From the NCBI GenBank assembly GCA_018650845.1, contig JABIFF010000009.1, forward strand, positions 1 to 55,739: a stretch of 55,739 nucleotides of DNA. Reading direction: 5' to 3'. The position numbers were made by a program, and so were the translations under genes. Source of the stretch: Chloroflexota bacterium (GTDB lineage: Bacteria; Chloroflexota; Dehalococcoidia; Lucifugimonadales; Lucifugimonadaceae). Below are positions 25,648-33,833 of this stretch, one piece after another (the stretch's first letter is position 1; each line of letters opens with the position of its first letter). A model generated the notes under the pieces. That model searched no databases and was not told the DNA's origin. It was given only the letters and a program-made list of their open reading frames with translations.

Positions 25648-27141
25648 CTATTCAGTTATGACGCCGGAAACGACTGCCATTCCGAGCTTAGGCACGTCGA
25701 TAGTCAGCACGCCGTTTTCGAGCGATGAACTTCCGGCTGTAGGGACAACGTTCTCTGGCTGTTCCCACGTGTTTTCCAGCTTTGGATCATCACCAGTCAT
25801 TACTTCAACCGAACCGGCACTCGTAATTTGGCGATCGGAGAGATCGATGGTGACCGTTGAGTCTTGATCGACTGAGCGGTTCACGATGAACAATGCCAGC
25901 TCGCCAGTTGCTTCATCGAAACTTGCCGAAGCATCGATGTAATCGACCTCGCCACGCTCGTCAGCATCGTAGGTCTCACCATGCACAGCTGGAGTGAGAG
26001 AAACACCGGTAGCGTGCTTTGAATAGAGGGCGAACGGGTAGTAGATGCTCTGCTTCAGCACGCCATCAGTTCGAGTCAAAACAGCTGCGATCACGTTTAC
26101 CAATTGGGCTAGACATGCCACTTTCACGACATCGGCGCGCCGGATGAACGAGTTCATGTACTGGGCGCAGACTAGTGCATCTTCGAGGTTGTAAACCTCT
26201 TCCAAAAGCGCTGGACTCGTGCCCCACTGACCGTCCTGCTCAACACCACCTCGTGCCTTGTACCAAACGTTCCATTCGTCGAAAGAAACGTGGACATCGT
26301 GATCGCTTTGCTTCATTCCTTTGACGTAGGCGATAAGCCCGGCGTAGTCGTCGAGAATCGAATCGATCACGACTCCTTCAGCTAGAAACTCGGGTGTGTT
26401 GTTGGCAGCATTTGTTGAGTAGCGATGAGCGGAAATGAACTCGATATCGTCCCAGCAAGTTTCGAGAACTGTGCGGTCCCACTCGAGATAGGTGTCCATT
26501 TGTCGACCCGACGATCCGGCAGCGATTAATTCGATTGACGGATCGAGTCCACGCATGAGTCGAGCAGCGTTGCGGGCTTTGAGTGCGTACTGCTCGGCAG
26601 GCATGTGACCCGCTTGCCAAGGGCCGTCCATCTCATTGCCTAAGCACCACATTTTCACTGCATAAGGATCGGGAGAGCCATTGTCTCGTCGCTCTTGCGC
26701 CCATCGGGTGTCGGTGTTCAAGTTGCAGTACTCAACCAATGCCGCAGCTTCGGCGGGACCGAGCGTTCCGAGGTTCACAGCCATCATTGGCTCGGTGCCA
26801 ACTAGCTCGCACCATTTCATGAACTCGTCGGTGCCGAACGTGTTTGGATCGGTTGTTTTCCAAGCGAAGTCAGGGAACGGCTGGCGATTGGGTCCAACGC
26901 CGTCGCGCCAATCGTAATTCGAAACGAAATTGCCGCCCGGATAGCGAACGTATGGCATGTCCATTCCGGTCATCGCCTCGGCTACGTCAGTGCGGATGCC
27001 GTCATTGTTCGATAGGTCACTTTCGGGATCGTAAACGCCTTCGTAAATTGATCGCCCTAGATGTTCGAGGAAACCTGAAAAGATTCGAGGATCGATCTGG
27101 CCGGTATTGAACGATGTATTAAGTACGACTCTGGCTTCCAC
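25648..27141 (-). CDS. abfA: GH51 alpha-L-arabinofuranosidase
   Basis: 497 residues, the usual length of intracellular GH51 enzymes, which release terminal L-arabinofuranose from arabino-oligosaccharides. The acid/base Glu is E170 in CLGNEMDGPW and the nucleophile is E289 in SFDEWNVWY. The N-terminal GFLEHLGRSIYEGVYDP and VRYPGGNFVSNYDWRDGVGP are diagnostic, and a C-terminal beta-sandwich ends the protein. No signal peptide, so it acts in the cytoplasm after uptake of oligosaccharides. It is divergent from the flavoprotein gene. Confidence 0.95.
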   Translation of the reverse strand: MEARVVLNTSFNTGQIDPRIFSGFLEHLGRSIYEGVYDPESDLSNNDGIRTDVAEAMTGMDMPYVRYPGGNFVSNYDWRDGVGPNRQPFPDFAWKTTDPNTFGTDEFMKWCELVGTEPMMAVNLGTLGPAEAAALVEYCNLNTDTRWAQERRDNGSPDPYAVKMWCLGNEMDGPWQAGHMPAEQYALKARNAARLMRGLDPSIELIAAGSSGRQMDTYLEWDRTVLETCWDDIEFISAHRYSTNAANNTPEFLAEGVVIDSILDDYAGLIAYVKGMKQSDHDVHVSFDEWNVWYKARGGVEQDGQWGTSPALLEEVYNLEDALVCAQYMNSFIRRADVVKVACLAQLVNVIAAVLTRTDGVLKQSIYYPFALYSKHATGVSLTPAVHGETYDADERGEVDYIDASASFDEATGELALFIVNRSVDQDSTVTIDLSDRQITSAGSVEVMTGDDPKLENTWEQPENVVPTAGSSSLENGVLTIDVPKLGMAVVSGVITE

Positions 27142-27351
27142 GGGATTCTCCTGAATATTTTGTCTTTGAGGCGGAGTTTATTCGAGATGCCGAGTCATTG
27201 ACTGGATTCTTGACGCTCAGCGACGAGAATTGAGCGGAAACACCTGTGATAGGTTTTCGATGTGCATCAGTATTCGCAGTGGCGCATCAGAATCATTGAA
27301 AGTAAATTCGGGCTGGGGCTTGTTACTGAGACCCCGAAAGGAACCTATCGC

Positions 27352-28770
27352 ATGGCTGGGAATCAGATGACCGAGGCAGATGTAATCGTTCTAGGTGTGG
27401 GAACTTGTGGCGAAGATCTTTCGCTGCAACTTCTCGATGCTGGGCTGAGCGTAATCGGCATCGAGGCGTCGCTAGTCGGCGGTGAGTGTGCGTACTGGGC
27501 GTGTATTCCTTCCAAGATGATGATCCGAGCTGCAAATATTTTGCAGGAGGGACGCCGCACTGAAGGCGTTGCGGGTCATGCCGATGTTCGGGCCGAGTGG
27601 GCGCAAGTTGCCAAGCGAATTACGACTGAGGCTACTGGAGGTTGGGACGATTCGTTCGCTGTCGAGCGATTCGAGAGCCGTGGTGGCCGGATTATTCATG
27701 GTCGGGGCAAGCTCGCTGGTCCTCGAACTGTGACCGTCGGCGATGAAACTCTTACGGCAAAAATTGGTGTTGTCATTGCAACCGGATCACAGCCAGCAAT
27801 TCCTCCGATTGACGGCCTGGATAGTGTCGACTACTGGACCACGCACGATGTGATTTCCGCCGAAGAATTGCCCGAGTCGTTGATCGTGCTTGGCGGGGGG
27901 CCGATTGGTTGCGAGCTGGGTCAGGTTCTCTCACGTTTTGGTGTGAGGGTGACCATCGTGGAGGCCGCTGGTCGATTGCTACCGGGCGAAGAGCCTGAAG
28001 CATCGGATTCGCTTGCGATGGCGTTCGAGGGCGAGGGGATCGACGTCAAAACTGGCGATCTGGTGGTGACCGTTGACTCATCGGGCGGCGATATAGAGAT
28101 TGTGCTGGCAAGCGGCGAAAAACTTTCAGCGAACAAGATGCTGGTTGCCACCGGTAGGAAAGTTGATCTAACTGGTCTTGGATTGGAATCGGTAGGACTT
28201 CCAACAGCAGGATTCATCGAGGTGGATGAGCGAATGCACGCTGCCGACGGCTTGTGGGCGATGGGCGATATGACCGGTAAGGCGATGTTCACTCATGTCG
28301 CTGTGTATCAGTCGGGAATCATTGCAGCCGATATTCTGAAGAAAGAACACGCGCCGGCGCGCTACGACGCTGTGCCACGTGCGGTGTTCACTGATCCTGA
28401 AGTGGGATCGGTAGGGATCACTGAGGCTCAGGCACGGGAGCAGGGCTTGGATGTTGAGGTCGCAGTGAAACGCACGCCGTATACGTTCCGAGGCTGGCTC
28501 GATATGTCGATGACGGGTGCGATCAAGGTGATTGCAGATCGTAAGAGCGGAGTGTTGCTTGGTGCTTCGGCGTCGGGACCACGTGCAAGCGAGATTCTTG
28601 GGTTGTTAACTTTTGCAGTTCACACGAGAGCTAAGTTGGACGACTTGCGCAGCATGATCTACGCCTTCCCGACGTTCTACGGTGGGGTTGGCGAGGCGAT
28701 TGGCGCGTATGCACTCGGAGTGCAGACGGTGCTTGATCCGGAGTTTGAGGGATTGCAGCCGATTAGCTAG
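27352..28770 (+). CDS. Class I flavoprotein disulfide reductase (Lpd/mercuric reductase-like)
   Basis: 472 residues from the ATG at 27352, chosen for AAAGGA at 27337-27342. It has the FAD motif VIVLGVGTCGEDLS, the redox pair C46-x4-C51 in GGECAYWACIPSK, the NAD(P)-binding GGGPIGCELGQ and the second FAD motif LWAMGDMTGKAMFTH. The C-terminal HPT motif that supplies the catalytic base of lipoamide dehydrogenase reads YAFPTFYGG here, so the His is missing. It is therefore more likely a mercuric reductase-like or other pyridine-nucleotide disulfide oxidoreductase than Lpd. Confidence 0.85.
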   Translation: MAGNQMTEADVIVLGVGTCGEDLSLQLLDAGLSVIGIEASLVGGECAYWACIPSKMMIRAANILQEGRRTEGVAGHADVRAEWAQVAKRITTEATGGWDDSFAVERFESRGGRIIHGRGKLAGPRTVTVGDETLTAKIGVVIATGSQPAIPPIDGLDSVDYWTTHDVISAEELPESLIVLGGGPIGCELGQVLSRFGVRVTIVEAAGRLLPGEEPEASDSLAMAFEGEGIDVKTGDLVVTVDSSGGDIEIVLASGEKLSANKMLVATGRKVDLTGLGLESVGLPTAGFIEVDERMHAADGLWAMGDMTGKAMFTHVAVYQSGIIAADILKKEHAPARYDAVPRAVFTDPEVGSVGITEAQAREQGLDVEVAVKRTPYTFRGWLDMSMTGAIKVIADRKSGVLLGASASGPRASEILGLLTFAVHTRAKLDDLRSMIYAFPTFYGGVGEAIGAYALGVQTVLDPEFEGLQPIS

Positions 28771-28834
28771 ATGGGGTGGGGCGGCTCGCGGTAATCCGCG
28801 ACCCCGCCAGATCCCTCGGCGGCACTCGGGAAAT
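28771..28834. repeat. MITE-like fragment, TTTCCCGAG...GAGGGATCTGG family
   Basis: Read on the minus strand the right end is ATTTCCCGAG followed by GAGGGATCTGG, matching the left ends of the elements at 46704 and 49229. A TCGCGG-TAAT-CCGCGA hairpin lies inside. It fills the gap between two convergent genes. Confidence 0.55.
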
Positions 28835-28852
28835 CTAAAGTTGGCAAGTCGC

Positions 28853-29854
28853 CTAAATTCGGTACGCCTGCTTGGCTGCGTTCCTGAATAGCCACGCTTT
28901 TTCGGTGTCGGAATAGTCGCTAGCGAAGCGTTTGAAGGCGTTCCAGAGCACGGTGTACGACATCGACTGATTGTCGACAGGGAAGTTGCTTTCGAACATG
29001 CAGCGCTCCACACCGAACTGTTCGATGATGTGGGTGTAGTAGGGCGCCATCGTATTTGCGATGTCTTGTGAAGAGGGTGGGGCAGGGCGTTCATCCCAGC
29101 CGTAGCCGCCAAGTGGCATTCCTGTTCCGCCAAGCTTGATTGTTACGTTGTCGCAGGTCGCAAGATCGGTCATTCCCTGTTTCCAGAGTTGCATCATTTC
29201 ATCGTGCTTGCCAGCATAGGGTCCGATGCCGATGGGGCCACCGATGTGATCGACGATGATCGTCACGTTCGGGAAGGCTCGTGCGAGATCAACTAGTTCC
29301 TGATGCTGGGTATGGTAGAGCCAAGCGTCGAAGCTAAGTCCGAGTTCGTCGAGTGCTGCGTAACCCTTTCGGAATTCATCGTTACTAAGCAGGCCTTTTG
29401 GTGGATTTTTGTAGCCACCGATTTCGGGACTAGCGTCCCAACATGAAGAATTTCGTATGCCTCGGAATCGGCCACCACCTGCGACGATATGAGCTTCGAG
29501 AACTTCTTTAGCCGCGCTGCCTATTGTGAGATCGACGTAGCCGACGATTCCGGCTGCGACCTTCGTATTGCCGTACTCGCCGCTGGCACTTTGCGCCGCT
29601 AAGCCAGTTACGAACTCGGTTTCGCCGACGGGGCTCATGGCTTCGGGTCCGTCTTTTCGATACATGGCACTGCATTCGACAAATACGGTTTCAGAAATGT
29701 TGTGACCGCCGCCTATGTCTACGAGCAGTTCGTCGAGCAAGTAACGAAAGCCGGGGCGATCCCAGAAGTGGTGATGCGGATCGCAGATCGGCAGATCGGG
29801 ATCTATCGCTTCTTCAGAGGTTAGTGCGAGCCAATCGGGGCGTGGTGTTGTCAT
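28853..29854 (-). CDS. Amidohydrolase 2 family TIM-barrel hydrolase/decarboxylase
   Basis: 333 residues of the amidohydrolase-related (Amidohydro_2) family. The metal site appears as ICDPHHHFWD near residue 25, a later His in IIVDHIGGPIG and a C-terminal Asp in ESNFPVDNQS. Family members hydrolyse lactones or decarboxylate aromatic acids. The protein has normal length and no signal peptide. It lies between two repeat-filled gaps, so it is probably transcribed alone. Substrate not determinable. Confidence 0.87.
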   Translation of the reverse strand: MTTPRPDWLALTSEEAIDPDLPICDPHHHFWDRPGFRYLLDELLVDIGGGHNISETVFVECSAMYRKDGPEAMSPVGETEFVTGLAAQSASGEYGNTKVAAGIVGYVDLTIGSAAKEVLEAHIVAGGGRFRGIRNSSCWDASPEIGGYKNPPKGLLSNDEFRKGYAALDELGLSFDAWLYHTQHQELVDLARAFPNVTIIVDHIGGPIGIGPYAGKHDEMMQLWKQGMTDLATCDNVTIKLGGTGMPLGGYGWDERPAPPSSQDIANTMAPYYTHIIEQFGVERCMFESNFPVDNQSMSYTVLWNAFKRFASDYSDTEKAWLFRNAAKQAYRI

Positions 29855-30099
29855 GTTTGTTGGTTGGAGTGGTTGTGTCCCTTCTCCCGGGCGAGAAGGT
29901 TAGGTTGAGGGTGGAATTGCCGGCAGGAAGTAACGTTGATGTCGAACGTATCTCCCTCACCTCAATCCTCTCCCGCTGGGAGAGGATGTTACGTTTAGGT
30001 CCGGGCGTCGTCGGACGACTTGGGACCTCGCCACAGTCTACCCTCCCTCTAGTCGTGCCTTCGGCATTTGGCCCGAAGGAAGGGGAACCGATTTATCCC
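29855..30099. repeat. Repeat island: inverted CCCTCACC...GGGAGAGG copies and hairpins
   Basis: One copy of the CTCTCCCGCTGGGAGAGG palindrome lies at about 29954-29987, and an inverted relative (CCCTTCTCCCGGGCGAGAAGG) at about 29879-29914, giving a MITE-like pair about 40 bp apart. AGGTCC (29997-30002) pairs with GGACCT (30023-30028) in a third hairpin. A C-rich palindrome at about 30040-30085 resembles the hairpin at 1718. I see no gene here. Confidence 0.55.
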
Positions 30100-31401
30100 C
30101 TACTTCACCATTTGGTCGAAGATTGGTGCTAGCTGGGCACGGACTGCGGCGCGTTCGTCGTTGTCGGTGCTGGCTTCGAACGCTGACTGTTCTTCTGGGT
30201 CGGCATTAACATCGAAGAGGTTGCCATCGTCGTAGAGCTTGTACTGATGCGTTCGAATGTAGCGAGCGAATCGATACACACGGCCTGACATTGGCTCGAA
30301 GTGGAAGTACATCCAATCTCGTGAATCACCCTTCTCGCCCTTGAGTTGCGGCAAGAAAGTTCGACCATCCATCACATAGTCGTCTGGCGCAGTAATACCG
30401 GCAGCTTCCATGATTGTTGGCAGGAAGTCAGACGAGTCGATTAGATCGTTTTCAACGTGACCAGCTGGAATTGTTCCCGGCCAGTTGGCGATTAACGGCA
30501 CGTGTGTTCCACGGTCGACTGTCAGACCTTTACCGCCACAGACTTCGGTGTGGGAGTGCATGACCGAGCAGACTTCGATTGGCGATCCGTTGTCGCCGAC
30601 GTAGATCACGAGCGTGTCGTCCGCTATGCCGAGTTCAGCGAGCTTGTCGTTGACCCGACCGATCACCTTGTCGTGATACTCGACCATGTCTTTGTAGTAG
30701 CGAGGATCGTCATCCCAACCTTCTAGCTCGTCCCATGTTCGACCGCCCAATGTTTCGTTGGAAGGTGGAATGAAATCGTCGTATTCGGGGCTATCGGGAG
30801 TTGGCTCAAGTGGACGGTGAGTCAACGCCATAGGGAAATAAACGAAGAAGGGATCGTCTTGATTCCGCTCCATGAAATCCATGATGTAGTCGGCAAAAAT
30901 GTCTTCGCCGTACTTATCTTTGGTGTCGTCTAGGAACTTGCCGTTTTCGTAGACGATGGGGTCTTTGTATCGAGAGCCCTTGTCTTCGGTGTGGTGCGGG
31001 TGCCACACGCAGAATTCGTCGAACCCGGCGTTTTCAATGGTCTGGCCAGTTGATCGGGCTTCAGGCATTTCGTCGGGCGGGTTGTACGAGTGAAGCTGCC
31101 ACTTTCCGGCGATGCAGGTCTTGTAGCCAGCGTCGGAGAAGAGGTGACCGAACGTAACTTCATCGGGGTGAATCAGACCGAAGCCAAGGTAATTACGGAA
31201 GTTGTATTTTCCAGTCATCAGCTGAATACGAGTCGGAGTACAGAGCGGCTGCACGTGGGCGTTTTCAAAGCGCGCACCGGTGGCTGCCATGCTGTCGAGA
31301 ATAGGAGTGGCGTATGACGTGCCGCCGTTGGCTCCGATAGCTTCGTATCCGAGGTCGTCGGACATGATTAGGACGATGTTAGGGCGGCGGTCGCTGGCCA
31401 T
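30100..31401 (-). CDS. Type I sulfatase (formylglycine-dependent)
   Basis: 433 residues of the alkaline phosphatase-like sulfatases. The N-terminal PNIVLIMSDDLGYEA supplies metal-binding Asp residues. The modification motif is PLCTPTRIQLMTG, with C54 as the residue converted to formylglycine (C-x-P-x-R), so an FGE maturase must be encoded elsewhere. Further marks are GKWQLHSY, VYFPMALTHRP and YVGDNGSP. No signal peptide is visible, so it seems cytoplasmic. The sequence between motifs suggests arylsulfatase A-like enzymes acting on sulfated sugars or aryl sulfates. Confidence 0.93.
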   Translation of the reverse strand: MASDRRPNIVLIMSDDLGYEAIGANGGTSYATPILDSMAATGARFENAHVQPLCTPTRIQLMTGKYNFRNYLGFGLIHPDEVTFGHLFSDAGYKTCIAGKWQLHSYNPPDEMPEARSTGQTIENAGFDEFCVWHPHHTEDKGSRYKDPIVYENGKFLDDTKDKYGEDIFADYIMDFMERNQDDPFFVYFPMALTHRPLEPTPDSPEYDDFIPPSNETLGGRTWDELEGWDDDPRYYKDMVEYHDKVIGRVNDKLAELGIADDTLVIYVGDNGSPIEVCSVMHSHTEVCGGKGLTVDRGTHVPLIANWPGTIPAGHVENDLIDSSDFLPTIMEAAGITAPDDYVMDGRTFLPQLKGEKGDSRDWMYFHFEPMSGRVYRFARYIRTHQYKLYDDGNLFDVNADPEEQSAFEASTDNDERAAVRAQLAPIFDQMVK

Positions 31402-31439
31402 TTCTATTAGTTCTCCGGTTGTAATTGTGCGTTTGGCTG

Positions 31440-31466
31440 CCGTCCTTCGAGTGCCTCAGGATGGCA
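31440..31466 (+). repeat. Intergenic palindrome, CCTTCGA/CTCAGG family
   Basis: CCGTCCTTCGAGTGCCTCAG begins the copy, followed by GATGGCA, in the same orientation as the six other copies. Confidence 0.65.
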
Positions 31467-31530
31467 TGTAGAGATTGTTGCTGCGGATAAGAATTTAGAG
31501 GGCATGACAATAGCGCTGCTTTGAGCGCTG

Positions 31531-31562
31531 ATTGCCACGTCGTCTGACTCCTCGCAATGACA
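31531..31562 (-). repeat. Solo arm of the TGTCATTGCGAGGA / ATTGCCACGTC element
   Basis: It matches the right arm of the element at 36670-36835 (ATTGCCACGTCG, then CTCCTCGCAATGACA). No convincing left arm is seen, so it is a single-arm remnant. Confidence 0.55.
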
Positions 31563-31572
31563 AGCCCGTTCC

Positions 31573-32199
31573 TTAGCTCAGGTATTTGAGGGCGTTGAGG
31601 ATCAGCTTTTGGAATTCGGGGTGCTGCTGAGATGACCCGGCGTGACCTAGTGCAATGTTGGCGACTTTGCCTGCGCCGAACTGGTGAGTCCAGCCGAGTG
31701 GCTTATCTTCGCCTTCTACAACGCCGTGCATGAACACATCGATACCGGGTTGAATGTCGAGACCGCAGTAGCACTCGTCGTAGGTCCAGAAATCAGATAC
31801 GCCAGCTGCTATTGGGTGATCGGGCTGGTCGATGTAGACCTGGAACCAGCCGAACGGTGGATGCCAGCTTTCGCCAAGAACCCATCCGCCACCGGTAATT
31901 TTCTTGGTCTCTGACCAATCGGGGCATGAGGCTGCTGAAATGTGGATAGAAAGAAGCGAACCGCCGCCAGCGACGTACCCTTCGAACCCTTCACGCTGTG
32001 AATCATTCAAATCGTTGTTGGTAGCTTCCTGACGAAGCGTGTTGAGAACGATAGCGTCGAATCCGGATAGATCGCCAGAAAGTTCATCTGCCGATTCGGA
32101 GAGAGTTATCGAATGGCCTGCTTCTTCAAGAAACTCTTGTAGGACCGGGGTCGATTCTTCGTACGGGTGCTTACCACCGGTGATTAGAAGCAGATTCAT
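31573..32199 (-). CDS. ThuA-like glutamine amidotransferase-fold protein
   Basis: 208 residues of the ThuA (trehalose utilisation) family, a class I amidotransferase-like fold. Marks are the N-terminal LLLITGGKHPYEES, GYVAGGGSLLSIHISAASCPDW, the WHPPFGWFQV segment with an aromatic-rich sugar-binding site, DECYCGLD and ALGHAGSSQQHPEFQKLILNALKYL. The family is linked to sugar use. It sits beside the sulfatase on the same strand, separated by a repeat-bearing gap of 171 bp. Confidence 0.85.
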   Translation of the reverse strand: MNLLLITGGKHPYEESTPVLQEFLEEAGHSITLSESADELSGDLSGFDAIVLNTLRQEATNNDLNDSQREGFEGYVAGGGSLLSIHISAASCPDWSETKKITGGGWVLGESWHPPFGWFQVYIDQPDHPIAAGVSDFWTYDECYCGLDIQPGIDVFMHGVVEGEDKPLGWTHQFGAGKVANIALGHAGSSQQHPEFQKLILNALKYLS

Positions 32200-32250
32200 T
32201 TGAGGATTCTCCTGAGCTATTTAGGTGTGGCTGTGGGCTGGCCTGTTTTA

Positions 32251-32943
32251 TTAGGATCCCAGTAGTGGGTCGGCATCGGTTTGCGATGCCGAGGTTGAAG
32301 TTGGCGCTGGAGCCGTTTCGGCAGGAGCGTCGTTCGAGCTAGAAGTTAGCAAATCAGGATTTTTGGCTTCCCATTCAGGTCGCCAGACTTCCATGAGCAT
32401 GAACTCGTAGCCGTCTCGTTTTACATCTGTAACCGGTGTGAATCCGGCTTTAATGAAAGCTTTTTGAGCACGGTAGTTGTGTGACAGCGTGTGCAAATAC
32501 ACTCGTTCCAGCTCAGTCGTCATGAATATCTGCGCTAAAGCAGTTTTGACGACATCTGTTCCGTAGCCCCTGCTCCAGTAATCACGATCACCGATCATGA
32601 TCCCTAGTTCGCACTGCGACTTTTCGGTGTTGATGTCGTAATACATGCAGTTGCCGATGTGGTGACCACCGATGGTATCGATAGCCATGCGGACTGACCA
32701 CGGTGATGGATAGTTCACGTCGTCACGGTGATATCTGAGATATTCGGTGAAGGTGAGGGTTACAGGGCGTGTTGCGTCGAGCGCTGCCAGTTCAGGATCA
32801 ATGCGCCACGAATAGTCGGCTTCAGCGTCGTCCATCGACTTTGACCGAAGTACCGTGAGTTCGCCGACTAGATGTAAATCAGTCGGTGCTTGCTGCTCGC
32901 CCCTCATAAAAGGCCACAGCTTTTTCCAAGACTCGCGCTTCAT
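32251..32943 (-). CDS. GNAT-family N-acetyltransferase
   Basis: 230 residues. The GNAT core resembles RimJ/RimL-type enzymes: motif A is seen around IGDRDYWSRGYGTDVVKTALAQIF, followed by ERVYLHTLSHNYRAQKAFIKAGF, typical for the acetyl-CoA site. The C-terminal 40 residues are Ala/Thr/Ser-rich and probably disordered. Its start overlaps the end of the Nudix gene by 65 bp with ATG at 32943; a later ATG at 32907 would still overlap. The acceptor is unknown. Confidence 0.82.
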   Translation of the reverse strand: MKRESWKKLWPFMRGEQQAPTDLHLVGELTVLRSKSMDDAEADYSWRIDPELAALDATRPVTLTFTEYLRYHRDDVNYPSPWSVRMAIDTIGGHHIGNCMYYDINTEKSQCELGIMIGDRDYWSRGYGTDVVKTALAQIFMTTELERVYLHTLSHNYRAQKAFIKAGFTPVTDVKRDGYEFMLMEVWRPEWEAKNPDLLTSSSNDAPAETAPAPTSTSASQTDADPLLGS

Positions 32944-33388
32944 TCCGATGGGTCAGCCTCTGTGATGCTTCTTCAATGTCGATCCATTCGACATCATCGT
33001 ACTCATGGTCGTGATTAGATGTATCGCCGCCGATGTACTTCATCAGGTACCAGTGGACCGTTTTATCGATCCGGACGGTACTGTCGTCATCGAACGGCAA
33101 ATCGCCAAGTGTTTCGCTGGCGGTTCTGAAGAACGAATAGTAGGTGTCGTCGATCGCCGGACCTGTTTCAACCTTCAGTCCGGTCTCCTCCGCTACCTCA
33201 CGCGCAGCGGTTTCTGCGACAGATTCGCCCTCTTCAGGGGTGCCTTTTGGCAGTGCCCACAGCGATTCTGCCCTTCGATGACACAGGGCAACGATGAGTT
33301 TCCCGTGATCGTCAGGACTCTCGCGCAGCACAACTCCTCCGGCGGACCAGCGGTCGATTGAGTGATCTGTTGTGCGTTGTCGAGCCAT
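32879..33388 (-). CDS. Nudix hydrolase
   Basis: About 169 residues from the ATG at 33388. The Nudix box is complete: GTPEEGESVAETAAREVAEETGL (G-x5-E-x7-R-E-x2-E-E-x-G). It should hydrolyse a nucleoside diphosphate linked to another group; the short form and the RWSAGGVVLRE start resemble diadenosine polyphosphate hydrolases. The frame is open to a TTG at 33475, but the extra 29 residues are not Nudix-like and have no ribosome site. It overlaps the downstream GNAT gene. Confidence 0.85.
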   Translation of the reverse strand: MARQRTTDHSIDRWSAGGVVLRESPDDHGKLIVALCHRRAESLWALPKGTPEEGESVAETAAREVAEETGLKVETGPAIDDTYYSFFRTASETLGDLPFDDDSTVRIDKTVHWYLMKYIGGDTSNHDHEYDDVEWIDIEEASQRLTHRNEARVLEKAVAFYEGRAASTD

Positions 33389-33537
33389 AGTTTGGAACTG
33401 TAACCGAGATTGAATCGATGTTTGATAACTATAAATACGTGAGCGGATTCTAAGTTTGAGGATGCAATCGGTCAAACGCTAGCGGCCCGAGTTTTATTTC
33501 ATAGAAATATCAGACCTAAATTCAACCCCTAAATAAA

Positions 33538-33566
33538 TTGACACTGAACTGAACAAATTCGATAAT
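33538..33566 (+). promoter_or_regulatory. Near-consensus sigma-70 promoter
   Basis: TTGACA (33538-33543), a 17-bp spacer, then GATAAT (33561-33566): a perfect -35 and a 5/6 -10. Start of transcription is expected near 33573. It is the best promoter match in the window, yet no annotated gene begins behind it; the transcript would stop at the terminator at 33747. Confidence 0.8.
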
Positions 33567-33590
33567 TGATGGTTGGGTAAACGCACTGAA

Positions 33591-33716
33591 ATGGCACTTC
33601 GAAGCACACGTTTAATTCAAGTAGACATAATTGGCAGTAGTTCGGCTGGAACAACTGCTTTCTACGAGCTATCTCATTTTTCAGTCCGTTCTCAGGATAT
33701 TTCGAATAAACATTAA
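33591..33716 (+). CDS. Possible small protein, 41 residues
   Basis: ATG to TAA, with the stop codon touching the stem of the terminator at 33715. The peptide begins MALRSTRLIQVDIIGSSSAG and ends SQDISNKH; it has no membrane segment and is not recognised. The predicted transcript starts only about 18 nt before the ATG and no clear ribosome site is present, so the ORF may be coincidental within a small RNA. The tight fit between promoter and terminator is the main argument for it. Confidence 0.35.
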   Translation: MALRSTRLIQVDIIGSSSAGTTAFYELSHFSVRSQDISNKH

Positions 33717-33747
33717 CCGCATTGAGAAAGACAGATGCGGTTTTTTT
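33715..33747 (+). terminator. Intrinsic terminator of the small gene ahead of korA
   Basis: AACCGCAT (33715-33722) pairs with ATGCGGTT (33735-33742) across a 12-nt loop, followed by an unbroken T run to 33747. Confidence 0.85.
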
Positions 33748-33757
33748 GCGCCCAAAT

Positions 33758-33816
33758 CTGAACTGATTTGTTCAGTTGAGCGTAAGGCAAACTAGTTCGC
33801 CGAGTACTAATACTCG
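33758..33816 (+). promoter_or_regulatory. Palindromes upstream of korA
   Basis: CTGAAC-TGATTT-GTTCAG (33758-33775) is a perfect palindrome. Its right part ATTTGTTCAGTT (33766-33777) is an exact inverted copy of 33547-33558, inside the spacer of the promoter at 33538. CGAGTA-CTAA-TACTCG (33801-33816) abuts the GGGAG/AAGG ribosome site of korA. These look like an operator and a ribosome-site hairpin. Confidence 0.45.
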
Positions 33817-33833
33817 GGAGAAGGTAGTAAACA

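Larger units (their letters stand above)
33573..33747 (+). ncRNA. Candidate small RNA (about 175 nt) with own promoter and terminator
   Basis: The stretch between the promoter and the intrinsic terminator can fold. GCAGTAGTTC (33634-33643) pairs with GAACAACTGC (33649-33658) with one mismatch, and ACTGAAA (33585-33591) pairs with TTTCAGT (33679-33685), enclosing the hairpin. It could be a regulatory RNA, a 6S-like RNA or the mRNA of the 41-codon ORF inside it. I do not recognise a known RNA family. Confidence 0.45.

Noticed and set aside
27262..27351. Thirty-codon extension ahead of the flavoprotein reductase
   Set aside because: It precedes the conserved FAD motif by too far, has no ribosome site and lies in the divergent promoter region; the ATG at 27352 has AAAGGA.
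33389..33475. TTG-initiated 29-residue extension of the Nudix protein
   Set aside because: No ribosome site and no conserved sequence before the ATG at 33388.
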